From Selaginella moellendorffii (Eukaryota; Streptophyta; Lycopodiopsida; Selaginellales; Selaginellaceae): a DNA stretch of 64,000 bases. A model generated the notes under the pieces. The model was not told where the DNA came from, did not search any database, and saw only the letters and a list, made by a program, of their open reading frames with translations. How positions within the stretch are numbered: position 1 is the stretch's first letter; the number at the start of each line of letters is the position of its first letter. The translations under genes were made by a program, and so were the position numbers. The DNA lies in the NCBI RefSeq assembly GCF_000143415.4, contig NW_003314314.1:617443-681442 (forward strand), given 5' to 3'. Below, piece after piece: positions 1 through 10,840 of this stretch.

Positions 1-889
1 CAACTAGTCTCGTTGCATACGCAGAGATGAAAACGATGATCCGAGTGGGTACACGTTTTGGGTGCAAAGGCTTCGCAATTGGTTCCTTGGGTATGGATAT
101 TGTTACCTTGTTGTACCTTATGATGTGAGCTTGCGCTTGGGCTCATAGGATGGTTTGGAGATGTTCCGTTTGCACGAGTTTGAGCTTGAGCTCGTGAGTG
201 AGGCACATTAGCAACTCGAGGTTACACTTTGAGTTGGCAGGATTAATGTTAGCCTATCGTTGGTTCCATAAGTTGTTCTAGTGGTTCCATGAGTTGTTCC
301 ATGTACCATGGGTGAAAGCAAACCTCCCTGGGTTTGCTATGAGTGGCAAATAGGCTGGTCCGTAGCTGTTTAGCACGGCACTAGTGGATCCCTCCTAGGC
401 ATGATTATAATTGGATCAATCAAGACCATAGGGATTAGTCTATTGGTTCAAGTAATCATGGTCGTGCTTTCTCATAAACTTTTCTTCGATTAAACTGAAG
501 GCAGTGCGAAAGCAAGCTTGAAGTTTGGTCAAAGATGAGACCGAAAAGAGAGTCGTCGGGGATGAAGGATCAAATACGTAAATCATTTTCTCTTCTTGGA
601 GAGATGATCTGCAACGAGGTGTTAACTCATTGCTTGTATTCACATCATGCAATCAAGAGTCCCTACCTTGATGCATGTTGGAAGTGATGGTCTTACAAGT
701 GGTGAGTTATGGGATGGATAGTGGTGAAACACTAAACCATTTTGTCTAGGCTCGCTATTGAAAGACTTGGGTTGCAATGCTCAATTCTTTTCCGGGGAAC
801 CTTGCTATTGCTCCTTGAGTAGCTTGGTGTTGGATTAGTGTTGAGTTTGGTCGGAAAGAGAGTGGCATGAGCTTGTCCGTGTTGTGAAC
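1..889. other. No gene recognised; sequence left of assembly gap
   Basis: No convincing coding frame is visible. The longest open stretch (440-652, -) has no recognisable motif. Because the next decayed sequence is a Ty3/gypsy element, this stretch may be retroelement-derived, but nothing in it proves that. The adjoining gap means its distance from the integrase relic is unknown. Confidence 0.4.
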
Positions 890-989
890 NNNNNNNNNNN
901 NNNNNNNNNNNNNNNNNNNNNNNNNNNNNNNNNNNNNNNNNNNNNNNNNNNNNNNNNNNNNNNNNNNNNNNNNNNNNNNNNNNNNNNNN
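890..989. other. Assembly gap (100 N)
   Basis: Exactly 100 consecutive N, the conventional size for a gap of unknown length. Translated frames that cross it are artefacts. Confidence 0.98.
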
Positions 990-2116
990 GTCTTACAATG
1001 GACTCCATCATGGGATTCCCCCTAAGTGAGGGGTTTGATGCGATATTCGTGGTGGTGGACCGATTTTTGAAAATGGCACATTTCATACCTACCACAACGG
1101 AAGTGGATGAGAAAGGTGTGGCAAATTTGTTCTTTGAACAAGTGGTTCAAGTGTCGAGAAGGCCATAAGAGATTATCTCAGATCGAAATAAGATCTTCAC
1201 TAATAAGTTCTAGAGAACTCTCTTGGAACAATATTGCACCAAGTTGAAATTTAGCACAGCCTATCACCCACAGACAGATATTAGGTATTAAATCAAGTTT
1301 GATGGCACTAACACTTCTTGATAGACGGACAAACGAAAAGGGTAAATAGGAAGCTAGAGGATTATTTGCAATGTTATATCTCTAGATGCTAAACTGATTA
1401 GGTAAGTCATTTGGGACTTGCAGAAATGTGCTATAACAACTCACCACACTCGAGTATCAGGGTGAGTCCATGGGAAGTCAGCAATGGGCGAGCTATTGAA
1501 AGTCTTGTAGAACTTGGTGTGGCCGAGTATCATGGAAAGTTACTCACAATAGAGGCATTCATGGTGGAAAAACTTAACATTTGAAATCTAGTGAGGGATT
1601 CTTTGGAACAGGCTCAACAAAGGCAAACCAAGTATGTGAACCAAAAGTGCTAGGATGTAAAGTTCTAACCTGGGGAGAAGATGTGGCTAAACACCAAAAA
1701 CTTAAAGCTACCAAGTAGGATTAGCTGAAAGTTGACCCAAAGGTAAAAATGCATATATTTCTAGAAATGAACTAATCTTAATTTCCTTAAGTAGGTTCAT
1801 AGGGCCTTACAAGATTAAGGCACGAATTGGTAAAGTGGCTTATTGCCTCTGACTCCCTCGAGAGATGGGAAAGATGCACCCTGTGTTCCATGTGAACTTA
1901 CTCAAGCTGTACTTTGAGGATCCCCTTCGCAAGGACCAAGTAAGACTTTTACATAAGGTTATTCAAGGGGAAGAGGAATATAAAGTCAAGGCCATCTTCA
2001 ATATGCGCAAGAGCAAGCAACAAGGATGTGAGGTAAAGGAGTTTCATGTGAAGTGGAAAGGATTTCCACATTACAAAACAACATGGGAACCGGAGGAGAA
2101 CCTAGCAAATATGTAA
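990..2116 (+). pseudogene. Ty3/gypsy chromovirus relic: integrase core and chromodomain
   Basis: Seen: integrase-core signatures in order: MDSIMGFPLSEGFDAIFVV then DRFLKMAHFIP (1007-1090), SDRNKIFT (about 1172), STAYHPQTD (about 1254), a YNNSPHSS stretch (about 1433), LEQAQQRQTKYV (about 1603) and MHPVFHVNLLK (1874). The last is followed by a chromodomain, with FHVKWKGFPHYKTTWEPEENL at 2042-2104. Several in-frame stops and frame changes break the frame between these blocks, so it is dead. Known: a chromodomain after integrase marks chromoviruses, where it guides insertion to heterochromatin. The 5' part (gag, protease, RT) is lost in or beyond the gap. No LTR was found. Confidence 0.88.
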
Positions 2117-3330
2117 AATCTAGTGAAGGAATTTTTGCAAGGTAAAACTTTATATACTTATGCAAAGTTCAATTAAAAAATCTATTTTAAGAAATTGAGT
2201 AATATTGTATGTTGGGACCCAAAGGCACGCCGAAAGTAAGTTAATTAGCATAGGTTAACTAGGTCAACCAGACATAAGGAACTACGCCCAACTCCCTGCG
2301 GGGATGTCGAATCTGTAAACATATTCTACGAAGGTTGGGTTTGAGTCCCAACCCTTTAGTAAAGCAAAGTTGGGTTCAAGTCCCAACCCCATACTAGGGC
2401 ATAGTGAGGGGAGGGGTATAGAGTCACTTATATTCCATTGTCATGGGCTCTTGGCTGAGGAAGCTAACTTAGACATATCATTAAATGGGGGGATACCCCT
2501 AGAGACATGGTCAACAAGTCAACAACCCGTAGGATTAAAAAGAGGCATTCAATGTGGGTATCGAACTTCTTCTATAGGTGGTGGTGTTGTAAAGAACCAA
2601 CTCCCCGATGTAAGTGACTAATTTTTCCATTCTACTTTAGTCGCTTAACCGCACCTTCGACCACTTGGAGGAGTCTCATTCACAACCTCCATAAGTCCCA
2701 TTTAGAACTTGGGGTTTGCTAGCCCCGCGAGTGGCATCCACGCCACTCAACTTTTGCACTTGGTCCAAGTGCTCCACGTGTCTGATCCCTTGACCGACAC
2801 CCCAAGGTACCACTAACATACCAGCCCGTTACGCTAGGCCATGTCCATCCACCTTGGTCACATCGGTGGTCCAACACCACCTGCATTACAATCCCGTCTC
2901 TCAAAGACTAGGCCATCCATCCATGAGTGGCTATCCCAGATCCATTCCATAGCATCCTCAGGATGCCTGCAAACATGGGGAATAGCCTCCCCCAATGTCT
3001 CCTTTCTGGTCCCCACCAAGTCCCTTCCTGTCCATGGCCGTGTTCACTAACACTGCCGCTGGATCAAGGCCTATAGGCCCGACCACTAAGTCCAATTGTC
3101 CTCTGGGACTTCCTCACTGTGTGATTGTGTCCCTTGTCACCACACTAGAGAGCTGCTCCTCTTCCTTTCCACAGTCTGGGACTTTGGGGCAACGTTTCGG
3201 AACACTGTGGCCCTACGCGGGCCTCATGGGTACTCTCCTCGCCTTCTGCCTTTGGGTGCTCTAGCCATGGGCTTAGAGCGAGGTTTCGTTGAGCCACACT
3301 AGGTATCCAAGTAGGTAGTGCCACCCACAC
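2117..3330. other. Non-coding stretch with a duplicated tRNA-T-arm-like hairpin
   Basis: No gene recognised. Two copies of a short hairpin (about 2334-2355 and 2370-2391) read GTTGGGTTYRAGTCCCAACC, with a 6-bp stem and 7-base loop. The second matches the Pol III B-box consensus GGTTCRANNCC. No full tRNA cloverleaf could be drawn around either. The rest (2640-3330) is GC-richer and open in several frames, without family motifs. Confidence 0.45.
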
Positions 3331-3600
3331 TTGGACTGGGAGCATCGGCCAGTTGATCTCCCGAGGGAACTAGAGCCGGCTCTCGAACACTTCACCAAGC
3401 TACCCCGCTTGTCAGTCCGTGTTCACTCTAGTCTTGGACTTCCCAGTGGGCAGCTCATCACCCAACACTGGGTCCGGCCTTACTGGGCCAAACTGGCCTT
3501 TCCTGGCCAAACTGGCTCCACTGCAGTCCTCCCCCTACTATACTTTTGGAGCTCACCAAACCCCCCAGGGTCTGGGAGACGAACGCTTTGGGCTTTCACC

Positions 3601-4196
3601 CTCTTAGACTCGAACTCGGACTCGGCCTCGGACTCGGACTCGGACTCGGACTCGGACTCGGACTCGGACTCGGACTCGGACTCGGATTCGGACTCGGACT
3701 CGGCCTCGGCCTCGGTCTCGGTCTCGGTCCTGGTTTCGGTCTCGGTCCCAGTCTCGGTCTTCGTCCCGGTCTCAACTTTAGACTCCATCTTGGGTCCATC
3801 TCAGACTCCATCTCGGACTCCATCTCGGGTCCATCTCGGGTCCACCTCGGACTCCATCTCAAACTCCACCTCGGACTCCATCTTGGACTCCATCTCGGGT
3901 CCATCTCGGGTCCCATCTCGGGTCCATCTCAGGTCCATCTCAGACTCCATCTTGGACTCCATCTCGGGTCCATCTCGGACTCCATCTCGGACTCCATCTC
4001 GGACTCCATCTCAGGTCCATCTCAGACTCCATCTCGGACTCCATCTTGGGTCCATCTCAGACTCCATCTCGGGTCCATCTCATACTCCATCTCGGCTCCA
4101 TCTCGGGTCCATCTTGGACTCCATCTCGAACTCCATCTTGGGGTCCTTCTCGGACTCCACTTTGGACTCCAACTCGGGTCCATCTCGGACACTTCC
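3601..4196. repeat. Hexamer then 12-base minisatellite array (pyrimidine-rich top strand)
   Basis: From about 3608 the hexamer GACTCG is repeated, drifting to GGTCTC variants by 3770. From about 3780 to 4196 the unit becomes a 12-mer, GGACTCCATCTC or GGGTCCATCTCG with small changes. Long open frames on both strands (for example 3331-4461, + and 3480-3788, -) exist only because the unit has no stop codon. The translations are Ser-Asp, Gly-Leu or Arg-Pro runs with no sign of selection. Confidence 0.93.
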
Positions 4197-4479
4197 ACGT
4201 GTCATGTGTTGGTCCTTTTGGGGTCCCTTTTTGGAGCCTCGCTTATTGCTCTCTTTGTGCTTGTTCCTCAAGCACTGCGTTGGGAGTTCCACTCCCGCTC
4301 TCGACCTTTCAGGGTGGAACTTTTGGTCCAAACGTGTTACGCTCGTTTGGCTTTCGCTTCGGCCACCACCACGTGGCGCCCCTCCGGCTCCACTTTGGGG
4401 CCTAAGGATTTTGTGTCTCACACCCGAGATGTTGAAGGATAAAGGATCCCCGAAAGCATGACCAAAATGATAAAGAGTC

Positions 4480-4730
4480 CATTAGATGAGACCAAGTCCG
4501 AGATCAAGTCCGAGACTAACTCTAAGACTGAGTTCAAGACTGAGCCCAAGATCAAGTCCAAGACCAATTCTGAGACTAAGTTCGAGACCAAGTCTGAGAC
4601 TAAGCTCGAGACTGAGTCTGAGATTCGAGATCGGGTCTGAGACCAAGTCTGAGATCAAGTCCGAAATAGAGTTTGAGGTCGGGTCTAAGATCGAGTTCGA
4701 GATCAAGTACGAGACAGAGTCTGAATATTA
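4480..4730. repeat. 12-base minisatellite array (purine-rich top strand), inverted to the previous one
   Basis: Tandem 12-mers of the form GAGATCAAGTCC or GAGACCAAGTCT. The reverse complement GGACTTGATCTC matches the unit GGACTCCATCTC of the 3.8-4.2 kb array at 10 of 12 positions, so the two arrays are in opposite orientation, separated by about 280 bases of unique sequence. Confidence 0.9.
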
Positions 4731-5689
4731 ATATAGGTTATGGGGTGAAAGCCCAAAGCGTGTGTCTCCCCAGGGGGGCTGTAGGGGGTTCTGAAAGTAT
4801 AGTAGGGATAGTGAGGCCTAGGAACTAGTCTTGAAAGAACTTTCCAGTGGTGCTTCCAAACTGACTTGAGGTTGAAATTGGGGCCGAGGGGCTTTCGATA
4901 GGAGTGAGCATGGACTCAGGTGGTGCTAGAGTGGCCACCCAAGGAAGTGCTCAAAAGTAACTCCCACTCCCGGAAAGGAAACTGATTATGGTGCTCCCAG
5001 CTCATGTGGAGTGGTGCTCCACTTGAGTACTTTGCGGCTTATTAAACCTTGCCCTTCCTAGGGGTTTGGGCTTTCCCTTTGGGATGGAAGTGGGGGAATA
5101 AAGGTACTCATATCAAGCTATTAAGCCACAGTGTTTCCCCCCGGCATCCTAAAGCAAGTGTTGCACCCAAGGCTTGGGATTTAGAGGGTTCTATAATCAA
5201 ATTTTGTTGTATTAAGGGATGTTAAGAATTTGGAGGCTTGGTGTGCTTGGTTACTTGTGCCTACAGGGAATGTAGTTAAACTTTAAATCCAGTCTAACCC
5301 AAGAAGGGGGATTGTGAGAGATTTGGGAATTTATGGATGGATGGTTAACGCTCCGTTGCTCATGTAATGAGTAGCTGAAACCAAGTAAAACCAAGTAAGA
5401 ACTAGTACAATAGGTAGGAACTTTGGCAAGGGAACTTAGGTAAAGCCAAGGCAATGTTAATTGGATAGACAAGGTAAGTTAGCAAATTGGAAAGGAAAAA
5501 TTTATAGCTTACAAATATATGGCAATCTACTAAAACGAATCAAGGTGCATTTTGTTAAAGTTTTTAGACATGATATTGAAACATGTAGTGCTTCAAACAT
5601 TCTTACTTTTTTTAGTTTAGTTTTACTAAAAAAAATATTTTTTTAATCAAAAAAAGTTCAGCACTTTCACGGCTGATCGATAACCACAA
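4731..5689. other. Intergenic, probably repeat-derived
   Basis: No gene recognised. Two short blocks, GTGAAAGCCCAAAGCGTGTG (4744-4763) and GTAGGGATAGTG (about 4801-4812), recur with nearly the same spacing at about 17.79-17.85 kb, suggesting two old copies of one dispersed repeat. The last 400 bases are AT-rich. Confidence 0.4.
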
Positions 5690-7410
5690 TCAACCGGTCA
5701 GCCAGTCACCATTCAGAATAGTCAAGACCAACCTTGAGTGCAAGAGAAGTGACCAGATGTCATCATATACAATGTCATGTTGTGCCAACTCCAACTCCAT
5801 ATCTTCTTGATGTTGCCCAGAGTTGTCAATGGCAACTTTTGTCCTATTTGCTTTCTGCTGGTTTGCTTCTTTCTTGTTGACAACTCCTGGGGACAAGCTT
5901 GTTTTGGTCTCTACTTTCCTCTCTGCTTTCTTCAAACCCAAACAACTTGATTTGGCAAAAACTTATAACTCCTCATCAACTACAAGGTTTGTATAGCCTG
6001 CTTTCTTCCTGTTTGCTTTCTTTTAGTCTGCTTTCTTTGGAACTGCTACTTTTATGCTAGGAACCTTGCCAACCTCCATAAACTTGCCACTGAGTTTTAC
6101 TCCCAGTCCAGACCAATCTTCTATAGAAGAGAGTGTTCCCTGCTCTTGATCATAACAAAGGACCTCCACTCCTTTACTGTGCAAGCAGTGACATTGGGCC
6201 AAGGTTACTGTTGAAAGACTATTAGCTGGTGTCTAGTCACTCCATTGCACTCGCTGCCCATTCAAAATAAAAAAAAGTCACTACTCCTGGAAATTAACAA
6301 CAATGTCTCCCAGTTGTGCCAGTGTCTCTACTCCCAGAATGATATCAATTGCTCCCATGTCCAGAATATAAAGCTCCCTGAATATGACTCCCTAAATATT
6401 ATATCCATTGATATCGAAGGAGCACCAGGCTTGCTCAGATGCACATACAGTCCCCCCATCTACAATCTCCACCTCTTGATGAAAGTGTGTGATGCATTAG
6501 AATCCAACAAGCCAAAAGCAACCTGATCGTTGATCTGGCCCTTCAAATGGAAGCATGTAGTCTGGTTTTGCCAAGGAACACAGGTCTAGAAATCATAGCT
6601 CTTGCTTTTGCCACCTGCTGGTCAGCTATCCCTTCTTCTCGACCACCTTCCTATACAAACACCTCATGTGTATTGTCAATATCATCTAAATCCACTTCAT
6701 GCTCATCCTTCTTGAAATATAACATTGCAGCCCATCCCTAGATTGCCACCTTATTCTTGTGTGCCAAACAAGAAAGATGTTGGTCTTTGCTCACAATCGA
6801 AACACTTCCCCAATTTAAGGTCCTTTGTTTATTTTGCCTTCTGCTGGGGTGTCCTCTCTTTCCATGGTTTCTTGTCTCTTGTTGCACTAGTCACAATAGA
6901 GTTGTTTTCAGTGCAATTAAATGGCAAGATCTCTCGTGACAGTTGGATCCATCCAACAATATGCTCTGGTCATCAAAAATGCCTTTCAATCTCACAAAAT
7001 CATTCGTTGAGTGTTGCCAAATAGAAGTTAATTTTGCCTAAGCTACATCCACTGTTAAAGTCGTCGGAAGGGAAACAATATAACATTGTATTACCTCCTC
7101 TGGTACCCCCACTATCTAGTATGATTGAGGAAGCAAGCTTTGTTGAAAGCTTGAAGATCTTGCTTCTGCCACTCGTATTGCAAGTCACAAAGATTGTTAA
7201 ATGGTGTCAAGATAAACATCTCCTCTAGCATCTTCTTGAACTGTGGCCAAGAGGAAAAGATTCTTGCTTGCTCCAGACTGTGAAACCATTCTGAACCAAG
7301 CTCCTTCAAGTACATAGCCACAAATGGAACCTTCTTGTGGTCCTTCTGCTTCCTGAAGACAAAATTCCTTTCCAATTGCCTGATCCATTCTTGCAGCTTC
7401 AATCAATCAT
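5690..7410 (-). pseudogene. Ty3/gypsy-type gag-protease relic
   Basis: Seen on the minus strand: a gag capsid segment (7402-7112) with WIRQLERNF, FVAMYLKELGSEWF and a following WPQFKKMLEEMF, typical of Retrotrans_gag. A decayed zinc knuckle follows, LKLGKCFDCEQRP (about 6820-6780), then a retroviral-type aspartic protease start, GLLDSNASHTFI (about 6520-6480), in which the usual DSG/DTG triad is DSN. Stops interrupt all three. A Lys/Glu-rich open stretch (5941-5690) lies where RT should begin, but no RT motif was found, so the element is truncated. It continues to the primer-binding site and LTR at 8.1-8.3 kb. Confidence 0.8.
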
Positions 7411-8108
7411 TTGCCCCATCGTATTGATCCACTGGAAATTTCTCTAGATCCTGCCATCTGGAGGTTTGAGGTCCCCAACCCCAGATCCCTTTGCCCGCTA
7501 GAAGATCCACCTGACAAATCTTGTCAAGGAGATCCTCATACCAGGGTGTCTACTCGATTATTGGTAGCGGCCGAGAACTAGAATCGACAAAGACTTCCTC
7601 CTTCGAAGACAATCTTCGTTAAGTCCCCCTCCTTCTAGGCATGCAGCCCCCAGTCCACTTGCTCAGCAAGCCTGAACTATTTGTCACTGATCTGCTGCAA
7701 CACCAATGCTGTGGCATGCTCCAAAGACTGCAAGGTTTGCTGGAGTTGATCTTGCTGGCTCACTAATTGCTTATGGTTTTCAAGATATTGCTGCATAAAC
7801 GATTGAAGTGCCCCTTCAACTCATTCACCAATTCCCCAGCCATGGTGTGCTATGGCAATTCCTCCAAGTCTGGAACAACGTTGATGCTTGATCCGCCGAT
7901 CTTGTGATTTCTTGATCGCCCACAGCATGGTGCTTATCTTTGGATCCTCGCCATACCACACTGCCAAAGACAAAAAACTCGACTGCCCACGAAGAAACCT
8001 TACCACACAACAGAGGTCGGATCCCAGATCACAATGAAACCCATCACAATGGAAATTGCTGGCAATTGGCATGGCAGATCTGTCACTTTCAGCCCTCACT
8101 AGAAGAAA
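7411..8108 (-). other. Leader and 5' gag region of the gypsy relic
   Basis: The region between the gag relic and the primer-binding site. It carries broken minus-strand coding in several frames, consistent with the leader and N-terminal gag of the same element. No independent gene seen. Confidence 0.5.
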
Positions 8109-8122
8109 CAGCTCCAATACCA
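8109..8122 (-). mobile_element. Primer-binding site of LTR retroelement
   Basis: Minus strand reads TGGTATTGGAGCTG, two changes from TGGTATCAGAGC, the plant LTR-element site complementary to the initiator Met tRNA 3' end. It sits two bases inside the LTR end, the expected position, and in the same orientation as the gag/protease relic. Confidence 0.72.
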
Positions 8123-8124
8123 AA

Positions 8125-8292
8125 TGAAAGGAGTGAATCATAGTATCGATCATTCCCCAATATCTCATGAATCAAAGGGAATATAAAAAAGAGAATGAAT
8201 AGGAAAGGATGGAGAAAGAAAATGAAAAACCTTCCATACTCTATTAGCCATGTCCCATATATCCTACGTTCCGTATAATCCAGTCTGTAACA
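8125..8292 (-). mobile_element. 5' LTR of the gypsy relic
   Basis: On the minus strand the segment starts TGTTACAGACTGG and ends CTCCTTTCA, giving the TG...CA termini of an LTR of about 168 bp directly before the primer-binding site. Its outer end coincides with the point where gene X-like sequence begins (8291), so the element appears inserted into the pseudogene block. No second LTR was found at the far end. Confidence 0.6.
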
Positions 8293-8910
8293 GCTGCTGT
8301 TTCAATTTCGGTAGGTGTCTTGTTGTGAGCATGTTTAGACATGGTACTTTGAAACGAGATGCATACCTGCTGAAGTGCAGCAGCCGATTCTAGCTCGTAA
8401 GTATCTTGCTCGACAATGTTGTGGTGCAAGCTCGAGCAAGTCAGCGTGGAGCAGCTCGCAACCAACCTGTTTATTGCGAGAGAGTGATGATAACTTGGAA
8501 ACCAAGTACGTGGGTTGTGGTTCTGGACTGCTGCATGATTATCCGTCCCAGCTTCTAGAATGTCCGTTCTTTTCTCAGATTTAAACATGGTTCAAACATC
8601 AGGATGCCTCGGCTGATGACTTGGAAGTTTCATTTTGCAGGTCGTGTTCTAAAGTTTATCTTAACGCATGGAGAGCTAGAAATTGCCTTCACAGGAGGCA
8701 TGGTCTTGCTATAGTTTACTTATTTGTCTAAACATGCCCACTGAACCATCAGGAATCTTCCCCTTTTCCCCATGTCTTCGGGAGCAGGTACTCATAAAGC
8801 TTGAAGAATGTCCTCAAACACAGGTTGGATTTCAGGACTTTGACATGATTCAATTACACCGGCTTGAGCCACGGGTTTTGACCTTCTGCGGTCCCAAGGG
8901 GCGATGACAA
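8291..8910 (+). pseudogene. Gene X relic, copy 1 (rearranged)
   Basis: This is a diverged copy of the block at 11.29-11.8 kb. 8291-8322 matches 11288-11318 in direct orientation, 8325-8490 matches about 11340-11510 in inverted orientation, and 8680-8880 matches about 11560-11790 in direct orientation. The ancestral protein is not recognised. Shared peptides include ESAAALQQV and CPQTQVGFQDF. The internal inversion and missing pieces make it non-functional. Confidence 0.65.
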
Positions 8911-8984
8911 TGGAAGCCACAATCAATGGACTTTATGAAGGATTGAATGTGGCAGATTTCTAAGAAATTCTAGAAGAGTATTTG

Positions 8985-9985
8985 ACGTTGTATGTGCGAG
9001 AAAGTGCTCAACGTGTTTGGTTTTGTTTTTGAGTTTTTGTCTTTCTCAAAAAGAAGTGTCCCAAGGATTCCCTCAATGGCTCCTGTTTTGGATCTTGTCT
9101 TTGAACCTGATTGTCTTGCTTGGTTTCAGGATGAACTGGATGAGACAGAATCATCAAGAGGTTTGTGTAGTATTACCGAGATCAACCACTAGGCAGAGTA
9201 AAACTCCTGATCCATCTGTGGAGCAGCGATCTAGAGTCGAGAGTGACCCTTGAAGGTGACGATCAATGCACCGGACATCCAAGATTGCAAGTATTGCAGT
9301 GAGGCGCCTGCAGAGTTTGATCGTGGGAAGGATATCCAGTTAAAAGAGGAGCTTAACGTGAATACAGAACCAGTTCCATGGGTAAGTTCTGGGATCATCA
9401 GCGTTTCTTGGTGATGACGATAATCTCCCGTTAATTAACACGATGTGTCCAGCGTGACACCAACACCCAGAAACTGTAGACGCGAGATTTCTCCTGGCAC
9501 CTTGGCACCACGACGAAACACGCAAATCGGTTGGAGTTGAATCCGATATGGTGTCAATGGCTGGAATGTTTGGAGCTGCGCTGATACAAGGCCGGGTTTT
9601 CATCACCAAGGATTATCACTGTGCCAGGCACAAAGGATGCAACAGGTTTCTAGACTCTTTGATTATTGCTTCTCGACCAAAAATTTATTTAATTAATATT
9701 AACTAATATTTTAACCAGTTATTCTATAGAATAAACTAAGATATTCCATGATGTGGACTGCACCAAAAACCCTTAAAGTGGACACACTCCTAAACTAAAA
9801 CTGAAGGAAGTGGCAAAACTCTGACCACTGAATGGCCGCTCGTAAGAGAGAGTAATCTCAGGGAAGAGCTCGTGTGGCTGATGCCACGGCCTCTCATGTG
9901 AGTGACAAAGCCAGGGACATGAAAGTAGTCTTGTTTGACGAATACATGACAGTGTCCTCCGGAATTCATAAAACTACAAGCGAGA
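8985..9985 (+). pseudogene. Fucosyltransferase-like relic, copy 1
   Basis: Homologous to the minus-strand copy at 34.87-36.62 kb. The transmembrane segment (about 9070-9140), the CK(R/Y)C region, the MVSMAGMFGAALIQGRVFIT block (about 9548-9607), the CARHKGC motif and a scrap of the region around HVRQGDK (about 9880-9970) can be followed. The start codon region is deleted, there is a 2-base deletion after the RNC motif (about 9477), and the middle exons are missing, so it is dead. Confidence 0.75.
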
Positions 9986-10019
9986 GGTGTCCCTCGATCT
10001 TCTCATTCTTTCGGTAGCA

Positions 10020-10340
10020 CAAAGTAGCAAGAACTAAACAAGAAAAACCCTTTACTACTGCAGCTTTCTGGAACACACCCCGAAAGCTCGCAACCAATAA
10101 GTTGTGTCTGATTTGCTCTCAAAATAATCACTGGTGTTCCTTTACAAGCTCCCAGGTCTGCTGCTACGCCTGCCTCGATCACTGCTGCCACTAATCTCAA
10201 TGTTGAGATATCTCATCTAGTAGCAAAGCTCGATGAACAGGTTGAGACTGACAACAAGAGTGTGGATGGTCGTTCCTCCAATCTTCTACTGCATGGTGAT
10301 TCCTTGAGACGTGCTAAACTTATGCAATTTCGCGTTCAGA
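10020..10340 (+). pseudogene. Gene X 5' segment, extra copy
   Basis: About 150 bases (10048-10200) repeat the sequence at about 10868-11020, including CTACTGCAG, AATCACTGGTGTT and GCTGCTACGCCTG. It is a partial duplicate of the 5' part of gene X. The rest continues in a related frame (AELDEQ-like peptide). No intact frame. Confidence 0.55.
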
Positions 10341-10840
10341 GTCGGAAGGAGAGAACGTTCAAACACTGCATCCAATGTAATTTTGGACCTTAGCCTCCCT
10401 AATCAAGCTTATTACTCGCTGTTTTGAGGTTTCTTGCACTGTCCAGATTTCTTCTTCTTCAAGTAGTTCTAGGGAGCTCTTTAGTTTGGATGAAGCTGTT
10501 TTGGCATAGCAGCAAGAAATTCTTCACTTGTGAATCTTCCAAAGATGGATGATTGGAAGGAGGAATTGGACAACAACAATATGAACAAAAAGTCGTGATC
10601 ACAAGGAGGAGGAGGAGGAGGAGGAGGACAAGACTGCCATGAATCATGACCACAAGAAGAAAAGAAATAGTATTATCCCTAGGAAGTCATCAGATACAAT
10701 GTGATGATCAAATGCATTTTCCTCAAAGCACCAAAAATATCTAAATTTTCAAAAGGATTTTTGCCCGCGAACGATAGCGGTGGCCGGCACATAAAACAAT
10801 ACAAAGCCAAGCCCTAACACTTATTTTTTCCTGTCTCTCA
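10341..10840. other. Spacer between gene X copies
   Basis: No gene recognised. A GGA-rich stretch at about 10600-10625 (GGAGGAGGAGG) gives a poly-Leu minus-strand frame that is a low-complexity artefact. Confidence 0.5.

Noticed and set aside
3331-4461. 376-codon open frame with Ser-Asp and Ser-Ile-Ser runs
   Set aside because: The 12-mer and hexamer repeats contain no stop in several frames on both strands, so length is not evidence. No domain, start context or splice signal.
5251-5650. Short frames as genes
   Set aside because: AT-rich, no motif, no continuity on either strand.
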